From contig CAICTM010000129.1 in NCBI GenBank assembly GCA_903772945.1, positions 46,297 to 110,296 on the forward strand: a DNA stretch of 64,000 bases, given 5' to 3'. This DNA is from Seminavis robusta (Eukaryota; Bacillariophyta; Bacillariophyceae; Naviculales; Naviculaceae). The notes below the pieces were generated by a model, which saw nothing but the letters and a program-made list of their open reading frames with translations, was not told where the DNA came from and ran no database searches. This document shows positions 19,082 to 28,159 of the stretch, one piece after another (the stretch's first letter is position 1; the number at the start of each line of letters is the position of its first letter). A program made the position numbers and the translations under genes.

Positions 19082-21709
19082 CTAGCAAGAATACGACACA
19101 TTGGACGGCACCACCACTTTCTTGCCCGTTCGATAGTACCCCTGACCTCGTTGACCCAACTTGAATTCAAAGCCCGCTTGACGTCCGGTCCAAGTTTTGC
19201 TCGGATGGAAATCGTCATCTCCCTTGTCAATCACAAATCCTTCCGCGTCCAGTTCCACAATGTCAAACTTTTCCTTGAAGATGACTTTGGAATTCTTGGT
19301 AAACACGGGGCCCTTGGCCTTTTTCTTTTTCCTCTCGACGGCTTCTCCCCACCAGGGCGGTGGCAAGCTCTTGATGACTTCCACATCCTCATCACTTACC
19401 AGGTTGATTCCCACCTTGCGCAGCATTTCACGATCTTCCTCTGGCACGGGCAAGTAGTACTTGCTATGCTTGCTGGTGCTGCCCTTGCCCGCGTCGGCAG
19501 CCGTACGCAACAACACCACATTGTCACGATAGTCCCCCGTGTATTCTTCTTCGTCATCCTCGTCCGCCTGATATGGCCCTTCCTCCACGAGTGTCCCGTC
19601 GAGTAGTTTGCGCTTTTCCGCTTCGGCTTCTTCCCGCGTCACGTCTCCGCCCAACGTATCCAAAGCACTTTGGAGTAGATTGGCATCTTCTTCTTCTTCG
19701 ACTGCCGTGGGTTCTTCTTGTGCCACTGCCGCGATCTCTTCCTTGACCTGGACCAAATCCGTGGCCGTATCCGATTCGTCATTGTCGTCTCGTTTGCGTT
19801 TTTTCGTTCCATCTTCGTCCTCCTCCGCCATAGTTTCATCATCCTTGGCATCATCATCATCATCCTTATCGGCGACAACCTTGGCATCCTCTTCTTCTTG
19901 TTTGGCGGCAGCTTCTTCTTCCTTTTGTTGCTGTTTTTGCTTTTGAATTTCGGCCATTTTCTGTTTCAATTCCGCCAATCGCGCCAATCGTTTCTTTTCT
20001 TGTCGTTTGGGATCGGCTTCCAATCGGTCGCGTCGTTTCTTCATGGCTTCTGCCTTGCCACCTTCGTAAATGCCGTCAAAACAGACTTGTGGCAATTCCT
20101 TGACGCGAAATGTCTTGGCACAGACATCCATTCCTGGCACAATATCGCGAAACCGAGACAATTCCCATTCTCGAAAATTGTGCAATTGTTGTTCCACATT
20201 GAGTTGATCGCCTCGCATGCGCAATTTGTCGACGGCAAATCCAATCATGTACGTGATGCAATTTTTGCGTTGCGCCAGCGTCAATAATGCCGATCGATCG
20301 GCAATGCACGCTTCCAACTTTTTGGGCCACAATTGAATTTTGGACAGGGGTAAGGATCGCCCTAGCATATCCGATGTCAATTTGCGCAATCGCGATTCGC
20401 AAAAGGCAATCCATTTTTGGGCATCTTCTTGGGTCGGTCCGACAATACACAACGATAAGTATTGTGGATAGGCAATAAAGAAATCGGAGGGTTCCAGAAG
20501 TTCCTTCCATTCCAATTCCGACGCAGAGTCCGCTTCATGCTGTTTCCACAACCGCGTCACAATTTCATGTCCCCGACAAAATTCTTCGTGCATAATTTGC
20601 AGTGTTTGTCGTGTCATGCTCAGAGTCGAATTCATGGCAGGATATGCCGGTGTAATAATGGGTGCCACTTGACGGGCATTATTGACGGAATGGGCATTCC
20701 ATACGGTCAATCCCAAATTGGCATCGTGCGGTTTGGTCAGCATGACGGGATTGGGCCATCGCCATGTCTTGAATACCAAAAAGAATTTGCGCAGTAGTGA
20801 TGCCGGAGTGGCGACGGGATAGAGTTGGACACAGAGTGCCACGGCAATGTTGATATTGACACCGCCCCAGTATCCCATCTTGTTGGAGTAAAGACCCCGT
20901 GCTTTGGCCCATTTGCGAACGACGCGGACGACTGCCAGAAACGTCTGATAGCGTTCGGGAGTGCCCGAGACAAGAGCGGCAATGAGATTGGTGACGCGCG
21001 GTCCATTGAGTGATTTTTCCGTGGCACTGTCAACACCATCCAATACAGCATCATTGTCAATATCAAAATCAGCCGGGACGGAATTGGAATTGAGACGGGC
21101 AAAGAGTAGATCGATATTGATGCCTTCCCAATCAAATGTCAAAATAGGAACGGCCGCTTCTTCTACCGGCACAAAATTGGTCACGTCGGGATGTCGTTTG
21201 ATGCGTTCCGCAAGAGACTCTGGATCTCGCGTCTCTTTGCCATCATTGGATGTCAATACTTCTCCAAAAAAATCGAGACGCGAACAGACATGCGGCGCTA
21301 CCAAAATGGTATCAATGTCGGCACCGGGTTCGTGGACGCCTAGGCGGTAACTGCCACTAGTAAAGAGGGATCCACCCGCGGTCGCCACCACATCGGGTGG
21401 TAGTCCTCGTTTGTGACAGACGCCCTTGATCCATGCGCGACAGACGGCACCCATCCGGTTCAAGACGCGTTCCCGGGTTTGAATCCCATCCGTCGGTTCC
21501 AAGGGAATATTGGCGCTGCAAAACTGGTCGAGAGACGCATTGAACGAGAGTTCGGTCGCCGTGGGAGGAGCCGAATCGACTACGGGTAGTGCCGGTTGTA
21601 CCACTCGACCACCAATGCGAGTGGACATGTCCACCTTGATGGATTTCTTGCTGCTATTGCTGTTGTTGTTGCTGTTGTTGCCCGGTTCTACTTTGGTGGA
21701 AGATGACAT
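19082..21709 (-). CDS. Poly(A) polymerase with long acidic/basic C-terminal extension
   Basis: Intronless, 875 aa from the ATG at 21709 (MSSSTKVEPG). A 45-codon upstream extension to 21844 is open but looks like 5' leader. The nucleotidyltransferase core (about 45-400) has GGSLFTSGSYRLGVHEPGAD, then DID (the first two catalytic Asp), and INIDLLFARL (third Asp). The central PAP region follows (RVVRKWAKARGLYSNKMGYW; GVNINIAVALCVQLYP; RWPNPVML), then the RNA-binding region to about 530. It catalyses template-independent poly(A) addition to nuclear pre-mRNA with the cleavage/polyadenylation complex. Residues about 555-690 are Glu/Asp/Lys-rich and include a KKRKRDD nuclear-localisation-like stretch. 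The last 80 residues form a separate conserved-looking segment (LPPPWWGEAVERKKKK; GRQAGFEFKLGQRGQGYYRT) not part of canonical PAP. Confidence 0.95.
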   Translation of the reverse strand: MSSSTKVEPGNNSNNNSNSSKKSIKVDMSTRIGGRVVQPALPVVDSAPPTATELSFNASLDQFCSANIPLEPTDGIQTRERVLNRMGAVCRAWIKGVCHKRGLPPDVVATAGGSLFTSGSYRLGVHEPGADIDTILVAPHVCSRLDFFGEVLTSNDGKETRDPESLAERIKRHPDVTNFVPVEEAAVPILTFDWEGINIDLLFARLNSNSVPADFDIDNDAVLDGVDSATEKSLNGPRVTNLIAALVSGTPERYQTFLAVVRVVRKWAKARGLYSNKMGYWGGVNINIAVALCVQLYPVATPASLLRKFFLVFKTWRWPNPVMLTKPHDANLGLTVWNAHSVNNARQVAPIITPAYPAMNSTLSMTRQTLQIMHEEFCRGHEIVTRLWKQHEADSASELEWKELLEPSDFFIAYPQYLSLCIVGPTQEDAQKWIAFCESRLRKLTSDMLGRSLPLSKIQLWPKKLEACIADRSALLTLAQRKNCITYMIGFAVDKLRMRGDQLNVEQQLHNFREWELSRFRDIVPGMDVCAKTFRVKELPQVCFDGIYEGGKAEAMKKRRDRLEADPKRQEKKRLARLAELKQKMAEIQKQKQQQKEEEAAAKQEEEDAKVVADKDDDDDAKDDETMAEEDEDGTKKRKRDDNDESDTATDLVQVKEEIAAVAQEEPTAVEEEEDANLLQSALDTLGGDVTREEAEAEKRKLLDGTLVEEGPYQADEDDEEEYTGDYRDNVVLLRTAADAGKGSTSKHSKYYLPVPEEDREMLRKVGINLVSDEDVEVIKSLPPPWWGEAVERKKKKAKGPVFTKNSKVIFKEKFDIVELDAEGFVIDKGDDDFHPSKTWTGRQAGFEFKLGQRGQGYYRTGKKVVVPSNVSYSC

Positions 21710-21813
21710 GGTGGTATTGTTGTTGTTTGCTGAAGATTGATTGAAAGACAAAAAGGGAGTCCGGGTGAGAAAATAATATGGAGGAAAAAGCCACAAACCC
21801 TTGATCCCATTGG

Positions 21814-21864
21814 AGTGGGTTTCGGTAGGGTGGGAAAGATCCATTCGAAAGGATTATTCGACTC
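21814..21864 (+). repeat. About 50-bp direct repeat, copy 1
   Basis: gagtgggtttcgg, gggaaagatccat and cgaaaggattattcgactc recur at 22211-22264. This copy overlaps the 5' flank of poly(A) polymerase. Confidence 0.75.
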
Positions 21865-22210
21865 TGATTCGACTCTTCGATTGAAAACTCGAATTCGATT
21901 CAATTGGGTCCAGTGACAGTCGCGCCAATTACTACAGCTTCAATTTAAAAAGCTGCCTGTGCCGGACTCGAGGTCACTTCCAAGGGCATGTTGGAAACAG
22001 GGGGAACCCAATCCGCGAATAATAGCCACTAATACTAGTAAAGCTATTTCAGACCAGTTAAATTCTTTATCGGGGCATCGTTGCACGAGGTCAGCCCACG
22101 TACATGTAGCAACAGCTATGCCTAGCTAGCTAGCTGCTTCCAATGCAACTTCCCAATTTCCAAGAGCGCCATGACATTGTGAACTAGCTTGGTCTTTGGC
22201 TTGCGGGTGT

Positions 22211-22264
22211 GGATGGGTTTCGGAGGCTGGGAAAGAAAGATCCATCGAAAGGATTATTCGACTC
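22211..22264 (+). repeat. About 50-bp direct repeat, copy 2
   Basis: Partner of 21814-21864, with ggatgggtttcgg, gggaaagaaagatccat and cgaaaggattattcgactc. Confidence 0.75.
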
Positions 22265-22630
22265 ATTCATTCGAATAATCGATTTAGGTGCCTGGGTCGG
22301 AGATCCAATCGGGCTGGAGATCGCGCCAAAATTGCTGCTTAGCTCGCTTTCGGGTACGGTAAAGGTACCGTACCGGTACATGTACCGTGGAGTACGAGTT
22401 TTCTGGTCTTGGTGTGAGTTGGTCTGCGCCAAGAAGAAAAAAGAAGAGGGGGGAGGAGGTTGGCGTCCAAATGTCATCCCAATACTTTCTTCTAACCGCA
22501 TATACTTTTCCTTTAAATCCCCGAATTCCCACCTCTATATCCACCGCCTTCTTTAGTGTCGTTTTCTTAGCTTAAAGTGTACTTCGAAAAGCACAGCCTC
22601 CCACCAATCCCAAATTTCTTTATTTAGCAA

Positions 22631-22662
22631 TCGAAATTTCGATCATTCAATCGAAATTTCGA
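22631..22662. promoter_or_regulatory. Two tandem 12-bp perfect palindromes upstream of transposase
   Basis: tcgaaatttcga occurs at 22631-22642 and again at 22651-22662, exactly 20 bp apart, about 95-125 bp upstream of the ATG. Two dyads about two helical turns apart suggest a dimer-binding site, possibly transposase or repressor. A half-site (ttcgaaatt) also lies in the loop of the right-end hairpin. Confidence 0.45.
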
Positions 22663-22755
22663 TCCCCTAACCCTAGGCGTAACGTACAATCGGAACCAAA
22701 CCAATCCAATGCTATCGAAAGTGTATTACACCGGAGTAAGAGTTCATTTTCCACC

Positions 22756-25700
22756 ATGGCCACTCGACGCAAACCAAAGCAGATATCAGAGGCGCAATGG
22801 AAGTTTGTGGTGAGAACAAGAGATGCTATTAACAACGATCCAAAAGGATTCTTCCAACCTCCACGCGATTGGACCCGTGTAGTTCCAACTAAGGGAGGTC
22901 GATTCAACAGCTTGTTGTTGGACCAACGTGGAAAGAAGAGCACCGTCGAACAGTTTTATATCAAGCCGCTGGCCGTATGGGTGCCACACATCCTCGTGCC
23001 GAATCACGTTCCCTGCTGCCCCCATTGCAAGAAGAGGAATTCTGTGGATCTGCAGAAATGCCGCTGGTTGAATTGTCCGAAAGTGCTCTATGGCGTATCA
23101 AGAATCCGTTACTTGGACACGGTTCTCTACCTGTGCACCCGATGTGGCAGAAGGTTTGCCGGATACAACAAGGAATCGATGCAGTTGGATTCCTCCCTGT
23201 ACTATGGGTTCTTTACCTTTTTCCTTGGACATGGTTTTGCTGTGGATGATGAACTCCATAGCCTCATCGTGGAAAGTTCGTACAAAGAATCTACTTCTAC
23301 AATTGCCAAGAAACTGGTTCGAATGGCCAACATTGCTTATTATGAAGATCACCAGCTCTATCTTACAGCCATAGGATTGGACAAAATCCGCCCAAAGAAA
23401 AAGCAGAAGACACTTCCGGAGTTGCTTCCTGCTGCCAACACAACCACGACGGAGCACCAGAAATTGAAAAACAACCAGCTGAAGGCAATGGCGGCTGTAC
23501 GATCAGCACGGGGAAGGTATGACTTAGCCAAATCCAAGGCTGCCGCTGACTGGACATTCCGGTCCATGCTTCGCTCGAAAGATAACAGGAATAATTTTGG
23601 TAGCAAGAGTTTCCTGAAGGGACTCGGAGGCACCAAGCTGCGCAGGTTGTTGGATAATGGGATTGACACCTGCTTCGAGCTCCTGGCAGCAAATCCAAAA
23701 GAGTACAAGAACATCAAACCGTTGAAGAGCTGGAAGCAAATTGTTGACAACCACTACAAAAACCTGAGAGCAGTGGCAGATGCGAGAAAAGCTGAAATTG
23801 AATCTTGCATCGCTCGGTACAATGAATCTGTGGACGCCCTTGTGCAATACGAAAGGGAAAACGAAATGGAAGAGGAATCGGCAGAGGCTGAAGCTGGCCA
23901 GACAGCAGAGGAGGAGTCGGAACTGGTTCCCTTTTCAGCTTTCAGTGACAAGATGGGATATAATGGACGAGTCCTCTCCAAATACCGCATTGATGGTCTG
24001 GTGACAAGCGTGTTCCGGCATAGAAAAGCATTCCAGGAGCAGAAGATGCGGGGATTGACAGCCTCATTGTTGAAGATCGATTTCAACTACAAGCTGGCTT
24101 CCAAAATCAGAGTGTGGACAAAACAGGGATGCAGTTTCCAGCCATTCCAATGCATCGTCACAATTCAAAATGAGGATGGCCTGACAGTTTTTTGGAAAGC
24201 ATTGAGGAGCTCTGAATCATTCAGCGAAATCAAGGAAGACCTCATCCTCTTGCGAAACAGACTGAACAGGAATGCTCATGCCGCGAAAGGGAATCCTTTT
24301 GGACCTGTTGCCAATGCCGTCAAAGTTGTTTATGTCGACAACTGTTGCAACGTGAGGAACATTTTGAAGTCTGTCTACCCTCATGCACTAATCAAGCTTG
24401 ATCCCTTTCACTGGTTGAAGCGCTGGAATGAATTGTTAGTGGACTGCTCTTCCGTACAAGCTGGAATATTCCGTGGTCTCATGTCCCGTGCGTTATTTGT
24501 TGTTACCCCTGAAGAATTCGACAGAGCCAAGGAGAAGCTCCAAGACAAGCTGAAAAGGGAGCCTACGGTTAAGGAGGTGTTGAAGGAAGCAAACTCAATG
24601 ATTCCTGATGCGGCAACACTTCGAAGCAATGTGGAAGCAGTCATTAATTACATCCAAACCAAGGACACAGAAACCTACCGGATTTTGGCTACTCAACCAG
24701 CAGGCAACCAACCAAGGCCGAAGCTGTTTATGAAACAGTGGAAATTGACTGACATTGTCCGTAAGCAGATGCATCATGTCGACAGTGGCTGTTTGTCCGA
24801 CCCACCCAACAACTTGGTGCAGTTGTTCCGGCGAAATCCTGTCACCGATGTCACTTATGTTGCCAGGGGTACCAATACCAATGAGCGTGACAACTTGGAT
24901 CTCGCTTTGTTGTTGTTGGCGACTCACATTGGTAAGATGAGTCAGTCTAACATCACTCTTCAACTTGCTGCTTATTCCACTCACACTTCCAACATCGCGA
25001 TTTCCCACTGTGTCATTCCAGGACTACAAAGGGGCGAAAGAATTATGTGCTGTTTCTTTGAAGAAAGGAACGATCGAAAATCAGTAATCCGGCAAGGAGC
25101 TACTGACCATAAGATTCTTAACACGGAGAAGCTCCTGCTATTGAATGCATACGCAGAGAAGATTGGATTTGCTGTTGCCCCTTATGACCTTGCTGCACCA
25201 AAGACACCAGATAATGACATCGAGGAATTCATGGGATTTTCCTATCAAGCCATCGCTGAACCGGAATTGGAGGAAGTGTCTAATCCTACGGATGGAGCTA
25301 CTGATGGCTACAACTCAGGCGATGATGGGGAAGAAGAAGCCGTGGCCAATGACGAAGAAGCAATTCCCCAGTCCCAGCAAGAGATTGAGCGAGTGCTTGG
25401 AGAAGAATTAGGAGACGATTTAGATATCGAGGTTTTTGGCACGGAGGAAGAGTACCAAGCGAGTCAAGCAGAGAATAGGCGAGCCCTGCAAGAAATCGCT
25501 CTTCGGAATGCAAATGAAGCTGCACAACGACAGGACAGAGCCAATCGGCATCTTATCGAACAAGAGCTAAGACGACTTTTGCCAACAGAAAATGGTAATG
25601 AATCAACACTGGAGGCATTCCGGCGTCTCACCAACAAGTGTGAGTGGATTCCTTTTAGGGCACCTGACAGCACCACCGGTGCCACTGATATTGACAATGC

Positions 25701-26478
25701 AGAGGCCGAACTGTTTGAGGAATGGGTGAGTCGGTACAACAGGAACGCCCAATCTGGCCCAACAAGCTTCAAGTCCTTTGAGCGAGACTGGAATGGAGAA
25801 GTTTCCAGGAGGTTCAAGTTGTGGAGTACACAAGGGGACCAAGGTGGTGTGACACAACTGCGATACAAGAGTCGAGTCCTTCTTCAAGAACACTATGACC
25901 GGCTTCAACAACACCAAAGCTTGCAGGGCGTTCTTCCTTCAGACGACACTGACCGGGAGCAACTAGATCAGAGTTTGCGAGATAATAGGCAAGGACTACC
26001 AACTCCAAGAATACACAACACAAACCCAGCTCAATACACCAACACTGGGACCACTCCATTTGGTGATCCAACCGTCCTAAATGCAGAGGTAACAGTGGGT
26101 GCTGTTGCTGCTGCTGCTGCTGCTGCTGTCATTGAAAATCTAACAACCAATGCTGCATTTCGAGTTGCCTTGACTGTGCCTCCAGCAACAGCTCCACCAA
26201 GACCAACAAGGAAGCGGTTTAAGAGCAGGAAGTATTGCAAGAGATGTGGTTTCCTTAAAAAGGATCATGTGGTTTCTGTGGAAGGTGTTGCTGCAACATG
26301 CAAGAGAGACTATTGTGGAAGATGCAGACAGAGAGAGGAGTTTCATGTTAGCTGCCCAATGGGAGAATTATGCACTCATGCCATTCACACTGAGCAAGCA
26401 ACTACTGTGGCAGATTGGTTTGACACTGTATCTTGTAAGTTTTTGGCTATTGTTGTTACTGTTTTCACTACTGGTTGA
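22756..26478 (+). CDS. Transposase-like protein, RNase H-fold (DDE) with Cys-rich ends
   Basis: An open frame of 1240 aa. The N-terminal Cys-rich domain (about 75-165: VPCCPHCKKRN, RWLNCPK, YLCTRCGRRF, then LDSSLYYGFFTFFLGHGFAVDD) resembles the DUF6729-type region found before transposase cores. Putative catalytic residues are Asp at about 441 (LLKIDFNYK), Asp at about 528 (VVYVDNCCN, followed by IKLDPFHWLKRW) and Glu at about 710 (ARGTNTNERDNLDL, an RGTNxxE form). The stretch about 835-1130 is acidic then Gln/Arg-rich and probably disordered. The C-terminus (about 1155-1215) has a second set of Cys/His (YCKRCGFLKKDH, CKRDYCGRCRQREEFH). A likely intron at 26435-26529 (gtaagt to ttttcag) would create TAG directly at the junction and end the protein at about 1226 aa. 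The core is intact, so the copy may be recent. Confidence 0.75.
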   Translation: MATRRKPKQISEAQWKFVVRTRDAINNDPKGFFQPPRDWTRVVPTKGGRFNSLLLDQRGKKSTVEQFYIKPLAVWVPHILVPNHVPCCPHCKKRNSVDLQKCRWLNCPKVLYGVSRIRYLDTVLYLCTRCGRRFAGYNKESMQLDSSLYYGFFTFFLGHGFAVDDELHSLIVESSYKESTSTIAKKLVRMANIAYYEDHQLYLTAIGLDKIRPKKKQKTLPELLPAANTTTTEHQKLKNNQLKAMAAVRSARGRYDLAKSKAAADWTFRSMLRSKDNRNNFGSKSFLKGLGGTKLRRLLDNGIDTCFELLAANPKEYKNIKPLKSWKQIVDNHYKNLRAVADARKAEIESCIARYNESVDALVQYERENEMEEESAEAEAGQTAEEESELVPFSAFSDKMGYNGRVLSKYRIDGLVTSVFRHRKAFQEQKMRGLTASLLKIDFNYKLASKIRVWTKQGCSFQPFQCIVTIQNEDGLTVFWKALRSSESFSEIKEDLILLRNRLNRNAHAAKGNPFGPVANAVKVVYVDNCCNVRNILKSVYPHALIKLDPFHWLKRWNELLVDCSSVQAGIFRGLMSRALFVVTPEEFDRAKEKLQDKLKREPTVKEVLKEANSMIPDAATLRSNVEAVINYIQTKDTETYRILATQPAGNQPRPKLFMKQWKLTDIVRKQMHHVDSGCLSDPPNNLVQLFRRNPVTDVTYVARGTNTNERDNLDLALLLLATHIGKMSQSNITLQLAAYSTHTSNIAISHCVIPGLQRGERIMCCFFEERNDRKSVIRQGATDHKILNTEKLLLLNAYAEKIGFAVAPYDLAAPKTPDNDIEEFMGFSYQAIAEPELEEVSNPTDGATDGYNSGDDGEEEAVANDEEAIPQSQQEIERVLGEELGDDLDIEVFGTEEEYQASQAENRRALQEIALRNANEAAQRQDRANRHLIEQELRRLLPTENGNESTLEAFRRLTNKCEWIPFRAPDSTTGATDIDNAEAELFEEWVSRYNRNAQSGPTSFKSFERDWNGEVSRRFKLWSTQGDQGGVTQLRYKSRVLLQEHYDRLQQHQSLQGVLPSDDTDREQLDQSLRDNRQGLPTPRIHNTNPAQYTNTGTTPFGDPTVLNAEVTVGAVAAAAAAAVIENLTTNAAFRVALTVPPATAPPRPTRKRFKSRKYCKRCGFLKKDHVVSVEGVAATCKRDYCGRCRQREEFHVSCPMGELCTHAIHTEQATTVADWFDTVSCKFLAIVVTVFTTG

Positions 26479-26518
26479 CTACTTGGATATCAAACACCAA
26501 CAAAGACTTTCTCCTCTC

Positions 26519-27145
26519 TCAATTTTCAGAGCTAGTAATGGAGTCAGGTCCATCCATGATTGGAGGGTAAGGAACAATTCCCCTTGTCTGAATGTAGGTA
26601 ATGATGTCAGTAACAAAATCCTCACTCATCAGTGTCATCACCCTAAAGGAGATTATGGGCATTGGAAAGGTCCTGTCAAACCATTCAGACCAGTAAGTCA
26701 ACACTGCATCATGACCAAGAGAGTCATACTCATAAGTTGCCTGAGCCCTGCTTCTAACTCTCCAGTAAATGCATTGCTTCCACATCCTTTCCTTGCTTGT
26801 AGGCTTATCCTCTTCAAACATGGTGGCTATCATGTCAAGAACAATACTGTACCACTCAATATTATGATAGTATCCCCAACACTCCATGCTATCAAGAATG
26901 AAGCTCATATCAGGAGTCATGGGCTTGGCACTTCCACTCATGATGAGTTGTTCCAAGCTGGGAGTGTCAAAGCTACTTACTGCCACACATTTCAAGGACC
27001 TGAAACTGGGATGCTGGACCTCTCCTGCTTCCACCAAAACATACCTGCACTCAAAGCTGTACCTGGTAGCCCTTAGCTCATTGTAGGGGTAGAAACTCTT
27101 ATCTAGCAACCACTTTGAAAAGACTTGACTAGTGTTGATCCTCAT
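26519..27145 (-). CDS. Second ORF of the transposon, unknown function
   Basis: A 208-aa frame convergent with the transposase. Its 3' end meets the transposase 3' end within a few bases of the proposed splice acceptor. The composition is protein-like with many aromatics: SKWLLDKSFYPYNELRATRY, SMECWGYYHNIEWYSIVLDM, YWSEWFDRTFPMPI. It has no Cys cluster, nuclease or helicase motif and no recognised domain. Tail-to-tail placement inside the element suggests an accessory protein of the transposon. It could also be a captured host exon or a longer, spliced gene starting further right. Confidence 0.55.
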   Translation of the reverse strand: MRINTSQVFSKWLLDKSFYPYNELRATRYSFECRYVLVEAGEVQHPSFRSLKCVAVSSFDTPSLEQLIMSGSAKPMTPDMSFILDSMECWGYYHNIEWYSIVLDMIATMFEEDKPTSKERMWKQCIYWRVRSRAQATYEYDSLGHDAVLTYWSEWFDRTFPMPIISFRVMTLMSEDFVTDIITYIQTRGIVPYPPIMDGPDSITSSEN

Positions 27146-27189
27146 AGTTTTGTACTTGGAATGGTAGCTACTTCTATTGACACGAACTT

Positions 27190-27237
27190 CCTCTACGGAA
27201 CGTACCTCTTCGAAATTGTGAGGAGGGTACGTAGAGG
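27190..27237. repeat. Imperfect hairpin at right side of transposon
   Basis: The left arm cctctacggaacgtacctc pairs imperfectly with gaggagggtacgtagagg. The loop contains ttcgaaattg, a half-site of the palindromes left of the transposase. Confidence 0.55.
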
Positions 27238-27300
27238 TGCGTCGCTAAGTCTTCGAAGCTTCTACAAGACCCCAACTGACACACGGGAGTTAGGTGGCAA

Positions 27301-28159
27301 TATTTGAATTTGCTAAGTATCGCAAACTACAGTACAATCCGTGACAGTAACATTTTACTATATACACTTGTGTACTATCTATCAATAACCTCCACTCGCC
27401 AAGACCTGGGATTTAGAAGCACCAAAGATATTTACGAGAATCGAGCTAGTAATGTACCAGTCCCCTTTTTGTTTTACGTTACTATTTTTTAAAAATAGTA
27501 GCTAGTATGCAGGACCCCATCACCCCAAGCGATGGTTGGAAGAGCTGTTGATAGTGATGATAGCTAGACAGAAACACTGGTATTTTCTGGCGATGGAGTC
27601 AGTAGCCCAACAACTTTGGGCGCTATGGCGCTTAGGCGTTCAGGTTCCTTCGTGAGAAAGATGCGATGAGAGTGGGTGGGTTTGTGCGTGAGTAGTAAAG
27701 TTTTGGATCTTCCACAACCTGCTCGTGCGCGATAGCTACCGGTAGCCTGGTTTGTGGTGGGGTCGAAGAAGCGTGTGATCTATTTGCTCGGGAAGGAAGT
27801 GAGCTTTTGCTGCTCCACTCGGGTATTCAGGTTTCTTCAACAGATGAGATGCTGTTGGGTTTCTGCGCGGGTTCAGTCCAAGCTTTTTGTGTTCCGCACT
27901 GGCTAACTTGCTTGTGAGCTATTGCTACACCGCTCGGGCATTCAGGTTTCTTCAACAGAGGAGGTGTTGTGCTCCTGCACGGGTGAAGTGGAAGCTTCCA
28001 TAGCTAGCTAGCTATAACGTTGCTTGTAGTAATCATGATAGGCGTAGCAGTCGAAGAAGAAGTGGTAAAAATCAAGGAAGATTGGGCAACTAGAAATACA
28101 AAAGATAAAATACAGGAAGTTTCACACGTGCGCGTGGCCACAGACCCATGGCCCACGAG
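27301..28159. repeat. Non-coding stretch with three diverged repeat units
   Basis: Related units lie at about 27801-27872 and 27917-27984 (gagctnttgctncnccnctcgg, then cattcaggtttcttcaacaga, ending tgcncgggt). A weaker third is at about 27632-27690 (gcgttcaggttccttcgtgag ... tttgtgcgtgag). A GCTAGCTA run is near 28003. No gene seen. Confidence 0.6.

Larger units (their letters stand above)
21865..22755. other. Intergenic; 5' flank of transposon
   Basis: Contains repeat copy 2 (22211-22264), a cluster of GTACC/GGTAC palindromes (22350-22390), two perfect tcgaaatttcga palindromes (22631-22662) and a telomere-like ccctaaccctag (22665-22676) shortly before the transposase start. No gene. Confidence 0.55.
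22600..27300. mobile_element. Putative DDE-type DNA transposon (approximate bounds)
   Basis: Includes the large transposase-like gene on plus, a convergent 208-aa ORF on minus, tandem palindromes at the left (22631-22662) and an imperfect hairpin at the right (27190-27237). I could not find matching terminal inverted repeats or a target-site duplication by eye, so the ends are estimates. Confidence 0.6.

Noticed and set aside
19608-19946. Ser-rich plus-strand frame opposite poly(A) polymerase
   Set aside because: It is the mirror of the acidic Glu/Asp codons of the polymerase extension, a standard antisense artefact.
22665-22676. Telomere repeat ccctaaccctag
   Set aside because: Fewer than two units in an internal position, so no evidence of a telomeric tract.
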